Position numbers and translations under genes: made by a program. Positions 12,656 to 22,412 of a stretch of DNA of 64,000 nt are shown here, in pieces. Location: NCBI RefSeq assembly GCF_021049265.1, contig NZ_CP088018.1, forward strand, positions 372,001 through 436,000. The letters run 5' to 3'. Below the pieces are notes generated by a model. It was not told the DNA's origin. It saw nothing but the letters and a program-made list of their open reading frames with translations, and ran no database searches. This DNA is from Ruania suaedae. Its GTDB lineage: Bacteria > Actinomycetota > Actinomycetes > Actinomycetales > Beutenbergiaceae. Positions within the stretch are counted from its first letter, which is position 1; the number at the start of each line of letters is the position of its first letter.

Positions 12656-13555
12656 ATGGCAAAGCGCAAGAAGCAAGGCCCGGTCAACGAGAAGGTCGCC
12701 GCCCGGCGTGCCGCCAGCAAGGCGGCCCGGGAGGCAGGTGGCTCCCTCGCCCCCCGGCGCTCCTTCGACGGACTGCCCGGTGAGGCCGACTGGGTGGCGA
12801 TGCGTGAGGTCGTCCCCGCGGCCAGCGCCACCGCCCGCACCAACGCCGAGTACGGTGCGCGGGAGATCACCGTGGTGACCGTGCTGCCGGGCCTGCTGCC
12901 GGCCATGCATCGCGAGGACGGGACAGTGCTCGTCGCGCTGCAGAACGTCACCTCCAGCGGTGACCCGAGCAGGGACGTCGCGGCCGCGCTGCTGGAGGTG
13001 CTCGAGACCGAGCCGGGCACCAGCCTGACCCACCTCGACCTGCCCGGCCCGGGGCCACGGCTGCAGGATGTGCTCGATCTGGACGCCCCGTTCGAGGTCA
13101 CCCTGCACGAGACCTTCGACTTCGTCCTCCCGCCCGACGCCGAGCCGAGCGCTGAGGTGAACGAGGCCATGGAGGAGTTCGCAGGTGCGATCGTGCCCAC
13201 CGTCAAGCTCTCCTCGGTCGAGGGCGCGTACTGGTGCCGCATGGGAGCCCGGGAGTTCCTGCGCTGGTCGCGCACCGAGGAGGAGGAGGAGCTGCTCGAC
13301 GCCCTCGCCCGGCTGCACGCCGACCGTCGCTCCGCCGTCGACGAGGGGTCCCGGTTCATTGGGGCGTTCCGCTCGTGCGGGCTGGTGGTTCCGGTGTGGG
13401 AGCTCGAGGCGGGCACCGAGGCGGATGAGCTGGAGAAGCCGGCCCCCGGGTTCGAGGCCCGGCTGGCCGAGGCGCTCGCCGTGACCGATCCACTGACCGC
13501 ACAGGAGCGACGGGCGCGCGCAGGGATCGTGTCGCGCCAGGTCACGCTGCGCTGA
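12656..13555 (+). CDS. DUF5926 family protein
   Basis: The 299-residue protein begins with a basic stretch [20 protein letters not shown], then [28 protein letters not shown], the characteristic block of the actinobacterial DUF5926 family. The remainder is acidic and probably mixed alpha/beta, with no membrane segment. The basic tail suggests nucleic-acid or ribosome contact, but that is inference; the family has no known function. It lies immediately upstream of the glycosyltransferase gene (19-bp gap). Confidence 0.85.
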   Translation: MAKRKKQGPVNEKVAARRAASKAAREAGGSLAPRRSFDGLPGEADWVAMREVVPAASATARTNAEYGAREITVVTVLPGLLPAMHREDGTVLVALQNVTSSGDPSRDVAAALLEVLETEPGTSLTHLDLPGPGPRLQDVLDLDAPFEVTLHETFDFVLPPDAEPSAEVNEAMEEFAGAIVPTVKLSSVEGAYWCRMGAREFLRWSRTEEEEELLDALARLHADRRSAVDEGSRFIGAFRSCGLVVPVWELEAGTEADELEKPAPGFEARLAEALAVTDPLTAQERRARAGIVSRQVTLR

Positions 13556-13574
13556 CGACGTTAGGCTGAAGGGT

Positions 13575-14582
13575 GTGAGCCGGGTGCCGGGCGAAGGGAT
13601 CAACCCCCTACGGATCATCCGTCGTCGTGTGCCCGATACCGGCCCGATCCCCGTCCCGGCGGCTGATCCGGACCATCAGCGGGTGGCAGCGGTGATCCCC
13701 GCCAAGGACGAGGCCGCCCGCATCGCCTCGACCGTGCGCGCGGTGCGCGCGATCCCCTACGTGGACCTCGTGCTCGTGGTCGACGACGGCAGCGAGGACG
13801 ACACCCAGCACCTCGCGCGAGCGGCCGGCGCGGTGGTGGTCCGCCACTCCCACAACCGGGGCAAGTCCTCGGCGATGGAGACCGGCGCCGCGGTGGTGGC
13901 CATGCGCGACCTGGACGCCGGCCCCGCCCGCCTGTTGCTGTTCGTCGACGCCGATCTCGGCGCCACCGCCGTCAACGCCGCCCCGCTGGTGCCGCCGGTC
14001 GTCACCGGCCGCGCGGACCTGTCCATCGCGGTGCTGCCCAAGCAGTCGGGGGCCGGCGGGCGCGGCATCGTCACCGGTCTCGCTCGCCGCGCCATCCAGC
14101 GCGGCACGGGGTGGGCCCCGACCCAGCCGCTCTCGGGCCAGCGCTGCATGACGCGCGCCGCGTTCGACTCCGCCACCCCGCTCGCGCACGGGTGGGGGGT
14201 CGAGACGGGGATGACCATGGACGTGCTGATGCAGGGTTTCGCCGTGGTCGAGGTGCCGTGCGACCTGCGCCACCGTGCCACCGGCAACGACCTCGCCGGG
14301 CAGCTGCACCGCGCGGCGCAGTACCGCGACGTCGCGATGGCGATCGCGGCGCGCCGCTTCCGGCACTACAAGCAGAAGGTCTCCCGGGACGCTGCCGAGG
14401 GGGAGGCCGGCGCGGCGGCTGCGCTGCCTCAGCAGGGCGCGCCGGAGGAGGCCTCTCCGGCCGCCCAGGCCGGAGACGTCCCGGCCGGGAGCCGCCCGCC
14501 CGCGCCGGAGTCCCAGCGCCGCCGAGGCATGCTCAGGAAGGCGGTCGAGGCGTCCCGGCAGCGGAGGTCACGCCGTCGGTAG
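13575..14582 (+). CDS. Family 2 glycosyltransferase
   Basis: The 335-residue protein has a GT-A fold: VAAVIPAKDEAARIASTVRAV, VLVVDDGSEDDTQHLARAAGA, NRGKSSAMETG and the metal-binding LLFVDADLGATA. The acceptor-side motif GWGVETGMTMDVL resembles GpgS/dolichol-phosphate-mannose synthase-type enzymes. The C-terminal 70 residues are an Ala/Gly/Pro-rich and then basic tail. GTG at 13575 is used; TAGGCT at 13562-13567 lies 7 bases before it, suggesting leaderless expression. The 3' end overlaps the convergent membrane protein gene by 50 bases. Donor and acceptor are unknown. Confidence 0.83.
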   Translation: MSRVPGEGINPLRIIRRRVPDTGPIPVPAADPDHQRVAAVIPAKDEAARIASTVRAVRAIPYVDLVLVVDDGSEDDTQHLARAAGAVVVRHSHNRGKSSAMETGAAVVAMRDLDAGPARLLLFVDADLGATAVNAAPLVPPVVTGRADLSIAVLPKQSGAGGRGIVTGLARRAIQRGTGWAPTQPLSGQRCMTRAAFDSATPLAHGWGVETGMTMDVLMQGFAVVEVPCDLRHRATGNDLAGQLHRAAQYRDVAMAIAARRFRHYKQKVSRDAAEGEAGAAAALPQQGAPEEASPAAQAGDVPAGSRPPAPESQRRRGMLRKAVEASRQRRSRRR

Positions 14583-16893
14583 CGCGTCCGTCCCGTAGCC
14601 CGAGCATCCAGGTGGCGCAGGCGGCGATCAGCAGCGGCACCCCGTGCGCCACTCCGAGCGCAGGGATCGCGATGCCGGAGTCGTTCACTGCCAGACCCAG
14701 CCCGAGGGCGATCGCCAGCGCGAGCAGGCCCGGCCGCAGCATCGGCGCCTGCCGGCCCATCAGCGAGATCGGGTTCCCGCCCGAGAGCCAGGCGAAGTCG
14801 CCGCCACCGGGCGAGCTGAGGGCCACCCGGATCGGTCGCGCGAGCACGAACAGCACCGTGAGCACCCCGCAGATCGCCAGGATGGTCAGCGGCCGGTTGC
14901 CGAACAGGATCGAGATGTTCTGGTCCAGCTTGCGCCAGATCACGTCCCACAGGCCGCCGTCGAGCATGGTCTGGAAGAACCGCCCGAGATGGGTGGGGTC
15001 GGGGCGCAGCCAGTCCACGAAGGCGATCGCCATGGTCGCCACGCCCGCGCCGATGAGTACCATCAGCGCGCGCACCCACGTCAGCCGCACCCCGAGCGCC
15101 AGCAGCGCCAGCACCGTGAAGGCCGGCAGCAGGGCGGGCGGGCCGCCGAAGTCGGCACCCAGGCCGGGTGCGCCGTCGAGCACCACCACCGCCGCCCCGA
15201 TGGCGAGGGTCACCACCGCGGCGAGCCGGCGACGGCCGGTGCGTACCAGCGGGTTGGTGAGCGCGATGGTCACCAGCAGGGACGCCGTCGTGAAGAGGGC
15301 GAAGGTGGTGTTGTTCATCCCGTAGAACCGGCCGGCCACCAGGGTCGGCACGCCCATGACGGCCGAGAGCTGCAGCGTGGCGCCGGTGGCGACGTCGACG
15401 GCGAGCACCAGGGCCGTCAGGCCCGCCACCACGGCGACCGGCCCGAACAGGTGCCGGCGCCACGGCCCGGCCAGTGCGAGCGCCACCACGAGCACCGCGA
15501 TCGCGGCCGTGATCGCGAGCAGCGCCGGCAGCGGCGCGCCGGCGCGCCACCACGGCGCCAGGTTCGCCAGGTAGGAGGCCACCGGGATGCTCGCGATCGC
15601 GAGCGCCACGGCGCGCAGCACACCCAGCGCGGCCTCGGGGTGCGCCAGCACCCGGCGCAGCGCCTGTGACCCCGGCAGGCGAACCAGCCGGTGCGCGGTC
15701 CAGGCGCGCAGGCGGGTGACCGCGGGGCGTTTGAGGGCCACGGCCACGACGGCGAAGAGCAGCAGGTTCAGCACCACCAGCCCGGCGTAGAACACCGGGA
15801 CGATAGGGCGCACGGCGTCGGCGTGGAGGGCGTCGTCGCGGAGCACGTCGCGCCGCTCGGTGGCCGAGTCGCCCCCTGACCCGGGTAGCTGCTGGGCGGC
15901 GGCGCCGATGGCCGAGCCGGTCGGCCCCGCGTCCTCGACCCCCAGCAGCCGCAGCAGGGTGGGCAGCAGGTCGGTGGTCAGGACGAATCCGTCCTGACGG
16001 GTGGAGGGGGAGGTGAGCAGCCCCGGCTCGGCCTGGGCTCCGCTGAGAGCCAGCACCCGGAGCCCGGGGGCGTAGCCGGAGTCGGCGACGCCGGCGAGCA
16101 GCACGGCCGGTTCACCCGGCGCCTGCGCCAGCCCGGCGACGATCTCCTCGACGCGCGCGTCGATCACCTGCAGCTGGTCCTCGCGGTAGGTCTGCCGGCT
16201 GGTGGCGAGGGTGTGGCCGTCCTCGCCCTCGCGCAGCGACCCGGCGTCGATCACCAGGAGCTGGGCGTCCGCGGCGGCCTCGGCGGCCCACGACCCGAGG
16301 TCGCTGCCGGCGCGTTCGGTGTGGGTGGCGACCTGCCCGGCCTCGTCCGCCAGGGCGATCGCCGCCCCCGGGCCGAGGCCCGCGGTCGTGACGCCGCCCG
16401 TCTCGAGCAGCTCGGCCAGCAGGCCCGGCCGGGCCTGGAAGTTCTGGCCGGCGAGCGCGTCGGTGTAGTCCTGCCAGCCGCGGACCTGTGGACCCTCGGG
16501 CTCGAGCAGGAACCGGCACCGGCCCTCGTCGTCGGAGGAGGCGGCGGTGTCGGCGGCGCGGGTTCCCGTGCTTAGCGCCAGCCACCCGTCCGCGGGGCAG
16601 GTGAAGGAGCGGACGCTGCGCACCACCAGCGAGCCGACGGCCTCCTCGGTGAGGGAGGCGAGGGCCGGGGTGGTCACCGGGTCGATGTCCGACCACGCCA
16701 GACCGCTGACGCCGATCATCACGACCGGCCCGTCGGCCCCGGTCACCGGCTCCGGGGCGGCATGGCCGGGTGCGGCCGCGCCCAGCACGGTCAGCGCCGC
16801 GGCCAGGAGAGCCAGCACGGCCCGCCGGAACGAGGGGAACAGTCGAGCGCTCCCGGTGGCGCGGGGCTCGTGGAGGGCGGTGGTCCTGGACAT
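14533..16893 (-). CDS. Large membrane protein with extracytoplasmic phosphatase-like domain
   Basis: The 786-residue protein has an N-terminal membrane/signal segment (about 22-46), then an extracytoplasmic region to about residue 350. In that region PVVMIGVSGLAWSDIDP, RSFTCPADGWLALSTGTRAAD and TTDLLPTLLRLLGV resemble the alkaline-phosphatase-like fold. The C-terminal half holds roughly ten or more hydrophobic spans from VPVFYAGLVVLNLLLF to the end. This layout is seen in actinobacterial hypothetical membrane proteins often near glycosyltransferases. A role in cell-envelope glycan assembly with the neighbouring transferase is inference. Confidence 0.78.
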   Translation of the reverse strand: MSRTTALHEPRATGSARLFPSFRRAVLALLAAALTVLGAAAPGHAAPEPVTGADGPVVMIGVSGLAWSDIDPVTTPALASLTEEAVGSLVVRSVRSFTCPADGWLALSTGTRAADTAASSDDEGRCRFLLEPEGPQVRGWQDYTDALAGQNFQARPGLLAELLETGGVTTAGLGPGAAIALADEAGQVATHTERAGSDLGSWAAEAAADAQLLVIDAGSLREGEDGHTLATSRQTYREDQLQVIDARVEEIVAGLAQAPGEPAVLLAGVADSGYAPGLRVLALSGAQAEPGLLTSPSTRQDGFVLTTDLLPTLLRLLGVEDAGPTGSAIGAAAQQLPGSGGDSATERRDVLRDDALHADAVRPIVPVFYAGLVVLNLLLFAVVAVALKRPAVTRLRAWTAHRLVRLPGSQALRRVLAHPEAALGVLRAVALAIASIPVASYLANLAPWWRAGAPLPALLAITAAIAVLVVALALAGPWRRHLFGPVAVVAGLTALVLAVDVATGATLQLSAVMGVPTLVAGRFYGMNNTTFALFTTASLLVTIALTNPLVRTGRRRLAAVVTLAIGAAVVVLDGAPGLGADFGGPPALLPAFTVLALLALGVRLTWVRALMVLIGAGVATMAIAFVDWLRPDPTHLGRFFQTMLDGGLWDVIWRKLDQNISILFGNRPLTILAICGVLTVLFVLARPIRVALSSPGGGDFAWLSGGNPISLMGRQAPMLRPGLLALAIALGLGLAVNDSGIAIPALGVAHGVPLLIAACATWMLGLRDGRATDGVTSAAGTPRPPS

Positions 16894-16972
16894 CGGTCCT
16901 CAGCCTACGGGCGCAGGTGTGGAGGAACCGTGAGGGCCCAGGGGAGAGATCGGCGGGCCCTGGCGCGGACCA

Positions 16973-18085
16973 TCACCGGGTCCGCACGTGCAAACCGCCC
17001 GCCTGTAGCCGGGCGCTGGCCCCGGTCGCCTCACCGATGAGGTCGCCGTCGATCTGGATGTGCTCGGGTCGCTCGAAGGAGACCGACGCCTCCCGCCCGC
17101 GCCAGAACTGGATCGAGCTCGCCGCGGCGGGCATGTCCCGGCGGAAGCCCAGGCCCTGGGCGATGACCTTGCCGAACAGCGACACCCACCCGAACAGCCC
17201 GCCGCGGGTGTCCAGGGCGGCGATGTCGAGCCAGCCGTCGTTGAGCTCGGCGTCGGGCAGCAGCACGATGCCGCCGGGCAGACGCCCGCAGTTGGCGAAC
17301 AGCAGGCTGCGGACCTTCAGCTGGTGCACCTCGCCCTCGCCGACCCGCATCCGCAGCCTGAGCTTCTTGCCGTGCAGGTGGCGTACCCCGGCGAGGAAGT
17401 AGGCGAACCAGCCGACCCGGGACTTGAGCTCGTCGTCGGCCCCGGCCACCATGGCGGCGTCGAAGCCGATCCCGGCGATCACCAGGAACAGGTGTTCGTC
17501 CTCCTCGGTGGCCAGATCGGGACCGTCGTCCTCGGCGGGCTCGAGCCGGTGGGGGCGGATCCAGCCGATGTCGATGGGGTGGTCGGTCCCGCCGAGAGCG
17601 GTCCGGATCAGCGAGGCCGTCCCGTCCAGCGGGATGTCGAGGTTGCGGGCGAGCAGATTGCCGGTGCCCATCGGCAGCAGCGCCATCGGGGTCTGCGAGC
17701 CCGCGAGCGCCGTTGCCACCGCGCGGACGGTGCCGTCCCCGCCGGCCGCGACCACCACGCACGCGCCGGCGGCCAGTGCCTCGCGTGCCTGGCCCAACCC
17801 GGGATCCTCCGGGGTGGTCTCGAACCAGAGTGGCTCGGGCAGGGCGAGCTCCTCGGCGATCTCGGTGGCCATGGTGCGCAGCGCCTGCACATCGTGCGCC
17901 TTCGCCGGATTGACCACGAACGCCGGTGGCCCCACGGAGGGCTCGCGCTCGGGACCGGGCGGGCTGATCAGCGGGTCCACCCGGGCACCGCGCTGCCGGA
18001 TCCGCTGCAGCACCCACAGGCCCACCACCAGGGCTGCGATCGCGACGGCCAGCGCCACCAGACTCACCGTCTGCTCCCACGTCAT
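16973..18085 (-). CDS. Diacylglycerol kinase-family lipid kinase with N-terminal membrane anchor
   Basis: The 370-residue protein starts with one hydrophobic span (VSLVALAVAIAALVVGLWVL) followed by the DAGK domain: FVVNPAKAH, VVAAGGDGTVRAVA, ALLPMGTGNLLARNLDIPLDG and CGRLPGGIVLLPDAELNDGWLD. The frame remains open into the divergent serS, but ATG at 18085 is preferred because the anchor begins there and TACGGT lies 7 bases upstream. It is a paralogue of the gene at 3694-4662. The lipid acceptor is unknown. Confidence 0.85.
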   Translation of the reverse strand: MTWEQTVSLVALAVAIAALVVGLWVLQRIRQRGARVDPLISPPGPEREPSVGPPAFVVNPAKAHDVQALRTMATEIAEELALPEPLWFETTPEDPGLGQAREALAAGACVVVAAGGDGTVRAVATALAGSQTPMALLPMGTGNLLARNLDIPLDGTASLIRTALGGTDHPIDIGWIRPHRLEPAEDDGPDLATEEDEHLFLVIAGIGFDAAMVAGADDELKSRVGWFAYFLAGVRHLHGKKLRLRMRVGEGEVHQLKVRSLLFANCGRLPGGIVLLPDAELNDGWLDIAALDTRGGLFGWVSLFGKVIAQGLGFRRDMPAAASSIQFWRGREASVSFERPEHIQIDGDLIGEATGASARLQAGGLHVRTR

Positions 18086-18122
18086 GCCCTGAACCGTAGC
18101 CCCTCCCGCTGCCACGGGCCGA

Positions 18123-18128
18123 TAGTCT
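18123..18128 (+). promoter_or_regulatory. Putative -10 box of serS, leaderless
   Basis: TAGTCT lies 6 bases before the GTG start at 18135, with no convincing Shine-Dalgarno between them. Confidence 0.5.
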
Positions 18129-18134
18129 CGGGGG

Positions 18135-19409
18135 GTGATCGACCTGAAGAGCCTGCGTGAGGATCCCGACGTCGCCCGAGCCAGCCAGCGGGCACGGGGG
18201 GAGGACCCCGGGCTCGTGGACCGGGTGCTGGCAGCGGACGAGCGCCGTCGGAGACTGTTGACGGCGTTCGAGCAGCAGCGCGCCGAGCAGAAGGAGATCT
18301 CCCGTTCCGTGGGCAAGGCCTCGCCCGAGGAGCGCCCGCAGATCCTGGCGACGGCGAAGGCACTCGCGGAGGAGGTCAAGGCTGCCGAAGCGCAGGCCCA
18401 GGCGGCGCAGACCGAGCTGGACGAGCTACTGACGCAGCTGCCCAACCTCGTCCTCGACGGCGTCCCGCCCGGCGGCGAGGACGACTACGTCGTCCTCAAG
18501 GAGGTCGGCACGCCGCGCGACTTCGCGGCCGAGGGCTTCACACCGGCCGACCACCTCGACCTCGGGCAGGGACTGGGCGCGATCGACACCGAGCGAGGGG
18601 CGAAGGTCTCCGGTGCCCGGTTCTACTACCTCACCGGGGTCGGCGCGCGGCTGGAGCTGGCGCTGCTCAACGCCGCGATGGACACCGCCCTGGCCGCCGG
18701 GTTCACGCCCGTGATCACCCCCACCCTGGTCAAGCCGGAGATCATGGCCGGCACCGGCTTCCTCGGCGCGCACGCGGACGAGATCTACCGGCTCGAGGCC
18801 GACGACCTGTACCTGGTGGGCACCTCCGAGGTGGCCCTGGCCGGTTACCACGCCGGGGAGATCCTTGACCTGACCGACGGCCCCAAGCGCTACGCCGGCT
18901 GGTCGGCCTGCTACCGGCGCGAGGCCGGCTCCTACGGCAAGGACACCCGCGGCATCATCCGGGTGCACCAGTTCCACAAGGTGGAGATGTTCTCCTACGC
19001 GCGCCTCGCCGATGCCGAGGCCGAGCACCAGCGGCTGCTCGGCTGGGAGGAGCAGATGCTCGCCCTGGCCGACCTCCCGTACCGCGTGATCGACACCGCT
19101 GCCGGGGACCTGGGCTCCAGTGCCGCCCGCAAGTTCGACTGTGAGGCGTGGCTGCCCACCCAGGAGCGCTACCTGGAGCTGACCTCCACCTCGAACTGCA
19201 CCAGCTTCCAGGCCCGGCGTCTGGGGGTGCGCGAGCGCGGGGAGAGGGCCACCCACCCGGTGGCCACGCTCAACGGCACCCTCGGCACCACCCGCTGGAT
19301 CGTCGCGATCCTGGAGAACCACCAGCAGCAGGACGGCTCGGTCCGGGTGCCCGAGGGCCTGCGGCCCTACCTGGGTGGCCTCGAGGTGCTGGCACCGGTC
19401 GGCCGATGA
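18135..19409 (+). CDS. serS: Seryl-tRNA synthetase
   Basis: The 424-residue class II synthetase charges tRNA-Ser. The N-terminal 110 residues form the tRNA-binding helical arm (coiled-coil, [20 protein letters not shown] onward). The catalytic core has motif 2 [30 protein letters not shown] and motif 3 [18 protein letters not shown]. The TSE serine pocket appears as [12 protein letters not shown] start is used. The downstream HAD gene overlaps by 4 bases (ATGA), so the two are translationally coupled. Three tRNA-Ser genes lie within the next 31 kb. Confidence 0.97.
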   Translation: MIDLKSLREDPDVARASQRARGEDPGLVDRVLAADERRRRLLTAFEQQRAEQKEISRSVGKASPEERPQILATAKALAEEVKAAEAQAQAAQTELDELLTQLPNLVLDGVPPGGEDDYVVLKEVGTPRDFAAEGFTPADHLDLGQGLGAIDTERGAKVSGARFYYLTGVGARLELALLNAAMDTALAAGFTPVITPTLVKPEIMAGTGFLGAHADEIYRLEADDLYLVGTSEVALAGYHAGEILDLTDGPKRYAGWSACYRREAGSYGKDTRGIIRVHQFHKVEMFSYARLADAEAEHQRLLGWEEQMLALADLPYRVIDTAAGDLGSSAARKFDCEAWLPTQERYLELTSTSNCTSFQARRLGVRERGERATHPVATLNGTLGTTRWIVAILENHQQQDGSVRVPEGLRPYLGGLEVLAPVGR

Positions 19410-20281
19410 GGGGCACCGGCCCGGCGGTGAGCGACCTGCAGCCCGTGACCGAGGCCGCGGGGCTGGCGGCGCTCGCCGACCTGCGCGACGCACCGGAACG
19501 CCTGGTGGCGCTCGACATCGACGGCACCATCCTCGGCCACGACCAGAGCCTGACCGCCACGGTGATCGACGCCGTCCGGGGGCTGCGGGACTCGGGTGCA
19601 CACGTGGTGCTCTCCACGGGCCGCTCCATCCAGGCGGTCCTGCCGGTGGCGCAGGCGCTCGGGATCGCCGACGCGTGGGCGGTGTGCTCCAACGGCGCGG
19701 TCACGGTGCGCCTGACCGAGGGCGGGTTCGAGATCGAGGACGTCGTCACCTTCGATCCGGAGCCGACGCTGCGACTGCTGCGCGAGCACCTGCCGGAGGG
19801 GATCTTCGCCGTCGAGGACCTGGGCCGCGGCTTCCTACTCTCGGCGCCCTTCCCCGAGGGGGAGCTGACCGGGGAGCTACGGGTGGTCGGCTTCGAGGAG
19901 CTGTGCGCCACCCCTGCCTCCCGGGTGACGCTACGCGCTCCCGACCTGGGCGCGGACGACTTCCACGACCTCGTGGACCGTTCGGGCCTGCACGGGGTGA
20001 GCTACGCCGTCGGGTGGACGGCCTGGCTGGACATCGCCCCGGACGGGGTCTCCAAGGCCTCTGCGCTGGAGCGGGTGCGCGAGCGTCTGGGCGTGCCGGC
20101 GACGGCGACCCTCGCCGCGGGCGATGGCCGCAACGACATCGAGATGCTCACCTGGGCGCAGGTGGGGGTGGCGATGGGTGGCGCGGATGCCGACACCCGG
20201 GCCGCGGCGGACTTCGGCGCCGCGGCGGTCAGCGAGGACGGCCTGGTGCCGGTGCTCATCGCGCTGGTGCCCGGGTCCTGA
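19406..20281 (+). CDS. HAD family hydrolase (Cof type)
   Basis: The 291-residue protein carries the HAD motif [11 protein letters not shown], motif [10 protein letters not shown], the lysine region [10 protein letters not shown], and motif [29 protein letters not shown], typical of Cof-type class IIB phosphatases acting on sugar phosphates or flavin precursors. The ATG overlaps the serS stop, and this serS-HAD pairing is common in Actinobacteria. The substrate is not evident. Confidence 0.88.
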   Translation: MRGTGPAVSDLQPVTEAAGLAALADLRDAPERLVALDIDGTILGHDQSLTATVIDAVRGLRDSGAHVVLSTGRSIQAVLPVAQALGIADAWAVCSNGAVTVRLTEGGFEIEDVVTFDPEPTLRLLREHLPEGIFAVEDLGRGFLLSAPFPEGELTGELRVVGFEELCATPASRVTLRAPDLGADDFHDLVDRSGLHGVSYAVGWTAWLDIAPDGVSKASALERVRERLGVPATATLAAGDGRNDIEMLTWAQVGVAMGGADADTRAAADFGAAAVSEDGLVPVLIALVPGS

Positions 20282-20389
20282 GCCGGCCCGGTCGTCCTCG
20301 GCCGGAGGGGTCAGCCGTGGTGACAGTGGTGGCCTCGCCGGCCAGCTGCTCGGACCAGTGGGCCGAGGTGGCCATCGCGCCACGCCGCG

Positions 20390-20992
20390 TCAGAGATACT
20401 GTCCGGTGCCCCGGTGCGGCTGGTCACCGTGCTGCAGCCCGAGCGCCTGGGCGGGATTTGCCGGGTTCGCGCCCGGTGGGAGGGCCTTGCGCATCTGGGC
20501 GAGCTGGTTCTGGCTGGCCATCTGCTGGGCCACCAGCGCGGTCTGGATCCCGTGGAAGAGTCCCTCGAGCCAGCCCACCAGCTGGGCCTGGGCGATCCGC
20601 AGCTCGCCGTCGGAGGGGGCACGGTCATCGGTGAAGGGCAGCGTGATCCGGCGCAGCTCGGCGATCAGGTCCTCGCTGAGGCCGTCCTCGAGCTCGTGCA
20701 GCGACCGCTCGTGGATCTGGGCCATCCGCTCGCGTGCGGCGTCATCGAGGGGAGCGCTGCGGACCTCCTCCAGCAGCTGCTTGACCATGGTGCCGATGCG
20801 CATCACCTTGGCCGGCTCCTCGACCATCGCGGAGGGATCGCGCCCCTCTTTCCCGGTGGCCACCCCCAGCCCGGTCGAGGAGGCGAGGACCACCCGTGGG
20901 CTCGTCTCCTCGGGCGCGTCCTCGGCCGAGGCCGCGGTCTCGGCTGCGGTGCTCTCGTTCGCTGTGCTCTCGTCCGGACCCGTGGATGCCAT
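20390..20992 (-). CDS. bpa: Bacterial proteasome activator (Bpa/PafE)
   Basis: The 200-residue protein matches Bpa: an acidic disordered N-terminus, the central helical-bundle block VEEPAKVMRIGTMVKQLLEEVRSAPLDDAARERM, ELRRITLPF, and the C-terminal motif GQYL at the extreme end. In mycobacteria Bpa forms a dodecameric ring that opens the 20S proteasome gate without ATP, and the GQYL tail docks into it. Both features are intact here. The frame is open upstream, but ATG at 20992 fits the family length. This implies a proteasome in the organism, though none is in the window. Confidence 0.9.
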   Translation of the reverse strand: MASTGPDESTANESTAAETAASAEDAPEETSPRVVLASSTGLGVATGKEGRDPSAMVEEPAKVMRIGTMVKQLLEEVRSAPLDDAARERMAQIHERSLHELEDGLSEDLIAELRRITLPFTDDRAPSDGELRIAQAQLVGWLEGLFHGIQTALVAQQMASQNQLAQMRKALPPGANPANPAQALGLQHGDQPHRGTGQYL

Positions 20993-21151
20993 GACCCCAT
21001 CTTGCCCGGCCACCCGGTCACCCGGCATCCCGCCCGCCCCCACCCGCCCGGTCAGTGCCGGGCCGGTCAGGTGCCCGGGCCCCCAGGGGCCGAAGAATTG
21101 ACCCCTTCTGCCGCTCGACCCCGAGTTTCGGGCCCCTGGTCCGTCAGGGAC

Positions 21152-21157
21152 TAGCCT
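21152..21157 (+). promoter_or_regulatory. Putative -10 box of the AGE epimerase gene, leaderless
   Basis: TAGCCT lies 6 bases before ATG 21164; no ribosome-binding site is visible. Confidence 0.5.
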
Positions 21158-21163
21158 GCAGGT

Positions 21164-22399
21164 ATGAATTGGCTGATCAATCCTGCTCACACCCGCTGGC
21201 TCGAGAGCGAGACCGACGCCCTGCTGGACTTCGCCTCGGGGTCGATGGTGCAGGAGGGGTTCGCCTACCTCAGCAACGAGGGAGACCCGGTCCCGGCGCA
21301 GGGGTCGCCGCTGTGGCTGACGTGCCGGATGATCCACTGCTTCGCGCTCGGAGCGCTGCTGGGACGCCCGGGCTCGGCGACGATGGTCGACCACGGGCTG
21401 CGGGCGCTGTCCGCGCACTTCCGAGACGAGGTCCACGGCGGCTGGTACGCCCAGGTCGGGCACGACGGGCCGATGGACGAGACCAAGGCCGCGTACGCGC
21501 ACGCCTTCGTCATCCTCGCCGGCGCCAGTGCGGCGTCGGCGGCGCGCCCTGGCGGCAAGGAACTGCTCGAGGAAGCGCTCACGGTGTCGCTGCAGCGGTT
21601 CTGGCGCGAGGACGAGGGCATGGTGGTCGAGTCCTACGACCGCAGCTTCACCGAGCTGGAGGACTACCGCGGCGTCAACGCGAACATGCACACCGTGGAG
21701 GCCTACCTCGCCGCCGCCGACGTCACCGGTGACGACGCCTGGCTGGAGCGGGCCACCCGCATCACCCGCCGCGTGGTCAACGACTTCGCCCGCGCCCAGT
21801 CCTGGCGGATCCCCGAGCACTTCGACTCCGCCTGGCGCCCGCTGCTGGACTACAACATGGACTCGCCCTCGGACCCGTTCCGGCCCGCCGGCGCGACCAT
21901 CGGGCACTGGTTCGAGTGGTCCCGGCTGACCCTGCACGTGCGCGCCGCCTGGGCTTCCCGGGGGGTCTCGGCTGAGGACTGGATGCTCGAGGGCGCCCAG
22001 GCACTGTTCGACCTCGGCGTCACCGAAGGCTGGGACGTCGACGGCGCGGACGGGTTCGTCTACACCGTCGACTGGGACGGCAAGCCACTGGTGCGCGAGC
22101 GCATGCACTGGGTGGTCACCGAGGCGCTCGCGGCGGCCGCCGCGCTGTACCGGGTGACCGGGGATGCCAACCTCGCGGCCTGGTACCAGCTGTGGTGGGA
22201 GTACGCCGCGGTGCACCTCATCGACACCGAGCTCGGATCCTGGGTGCACGAGCTGGCCCCCGACAACGGGCTCAGCACGACCGTCTGGGAGGGCAAACCG
22301 GACGTCTACCACGCCGTCCAGGCCACGCTCATCCCGCGGTTGCCTCTCACCCCGGTGCTGGCGCCCGCGCTGGCGCAGGGCATGCTCGACACCCGCTGA
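21164..22399 (+). CDS. AGE-family epimerase/isomerase (mannose/sulfoquinovose isomerase-like)
   Basis: The 411-residue protein is an alpha/alpha-barrel enzyme of the N-acylglucosamine 2-epimerase family. The segments GGWYAQVGHDGPMDETKAAYAHAFVILAGA, RGVNANMHTVEAYLAA and GHWFEWSRL and the later MHWVVTEALAAAAALYR are placed as in YihS-type aldose-ketose isomerases, which act on mannose, glucose or sulfoquinovose with catalytic His residues. Length matches. No sulfoquinovose or mannose pathway genes flank it, so mannose/fructose isomerisation is the safer guess. Confidence 0.83.
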   Translation: MNWLINPAHTRWLESETDALLDFASGSMVQEGFAYLSNEGDPVPAQGSPLWLTCRMIHCFALGALLGRPGSATMVDHGLRALSAHFRDEVHGGWYAQVGHDGPMDETKAAYAHAFVILAGASAASAARPGGKELLEEALTVSLQRFWREDEGMVVESYDRSFTELEDYRGVNANMHTVEAYLAAADVTGDDAWLERATRITRRVVNDFARAQSWRIPEHFDSAWRPLLDYNMDSPSDPFRPAGATIGHWFEWSRLTLHVRAAWASRGVSAEDWMLEGAQALFDLGVTEGWDVDGADGFVYTVDWDGKPLVRERMHWVVTEALAAAAALYRVTGDANLAAWYQLWWEYAAVHLIDTELGSWVHELAPDNGLSTTVWEGKPDVYHAVQATLIPRLPLTPVLAPALAQGMLDTR

Positions 22400-22412
22400 C
22401 GGCGCCCTCTCC

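Noticed and set aside
18086-18445. Upstream extension of the second lipid kinase into serS.
   Set aside because: The extension is antisense to serS, and the membrane anchor starts right at ATG 18085.
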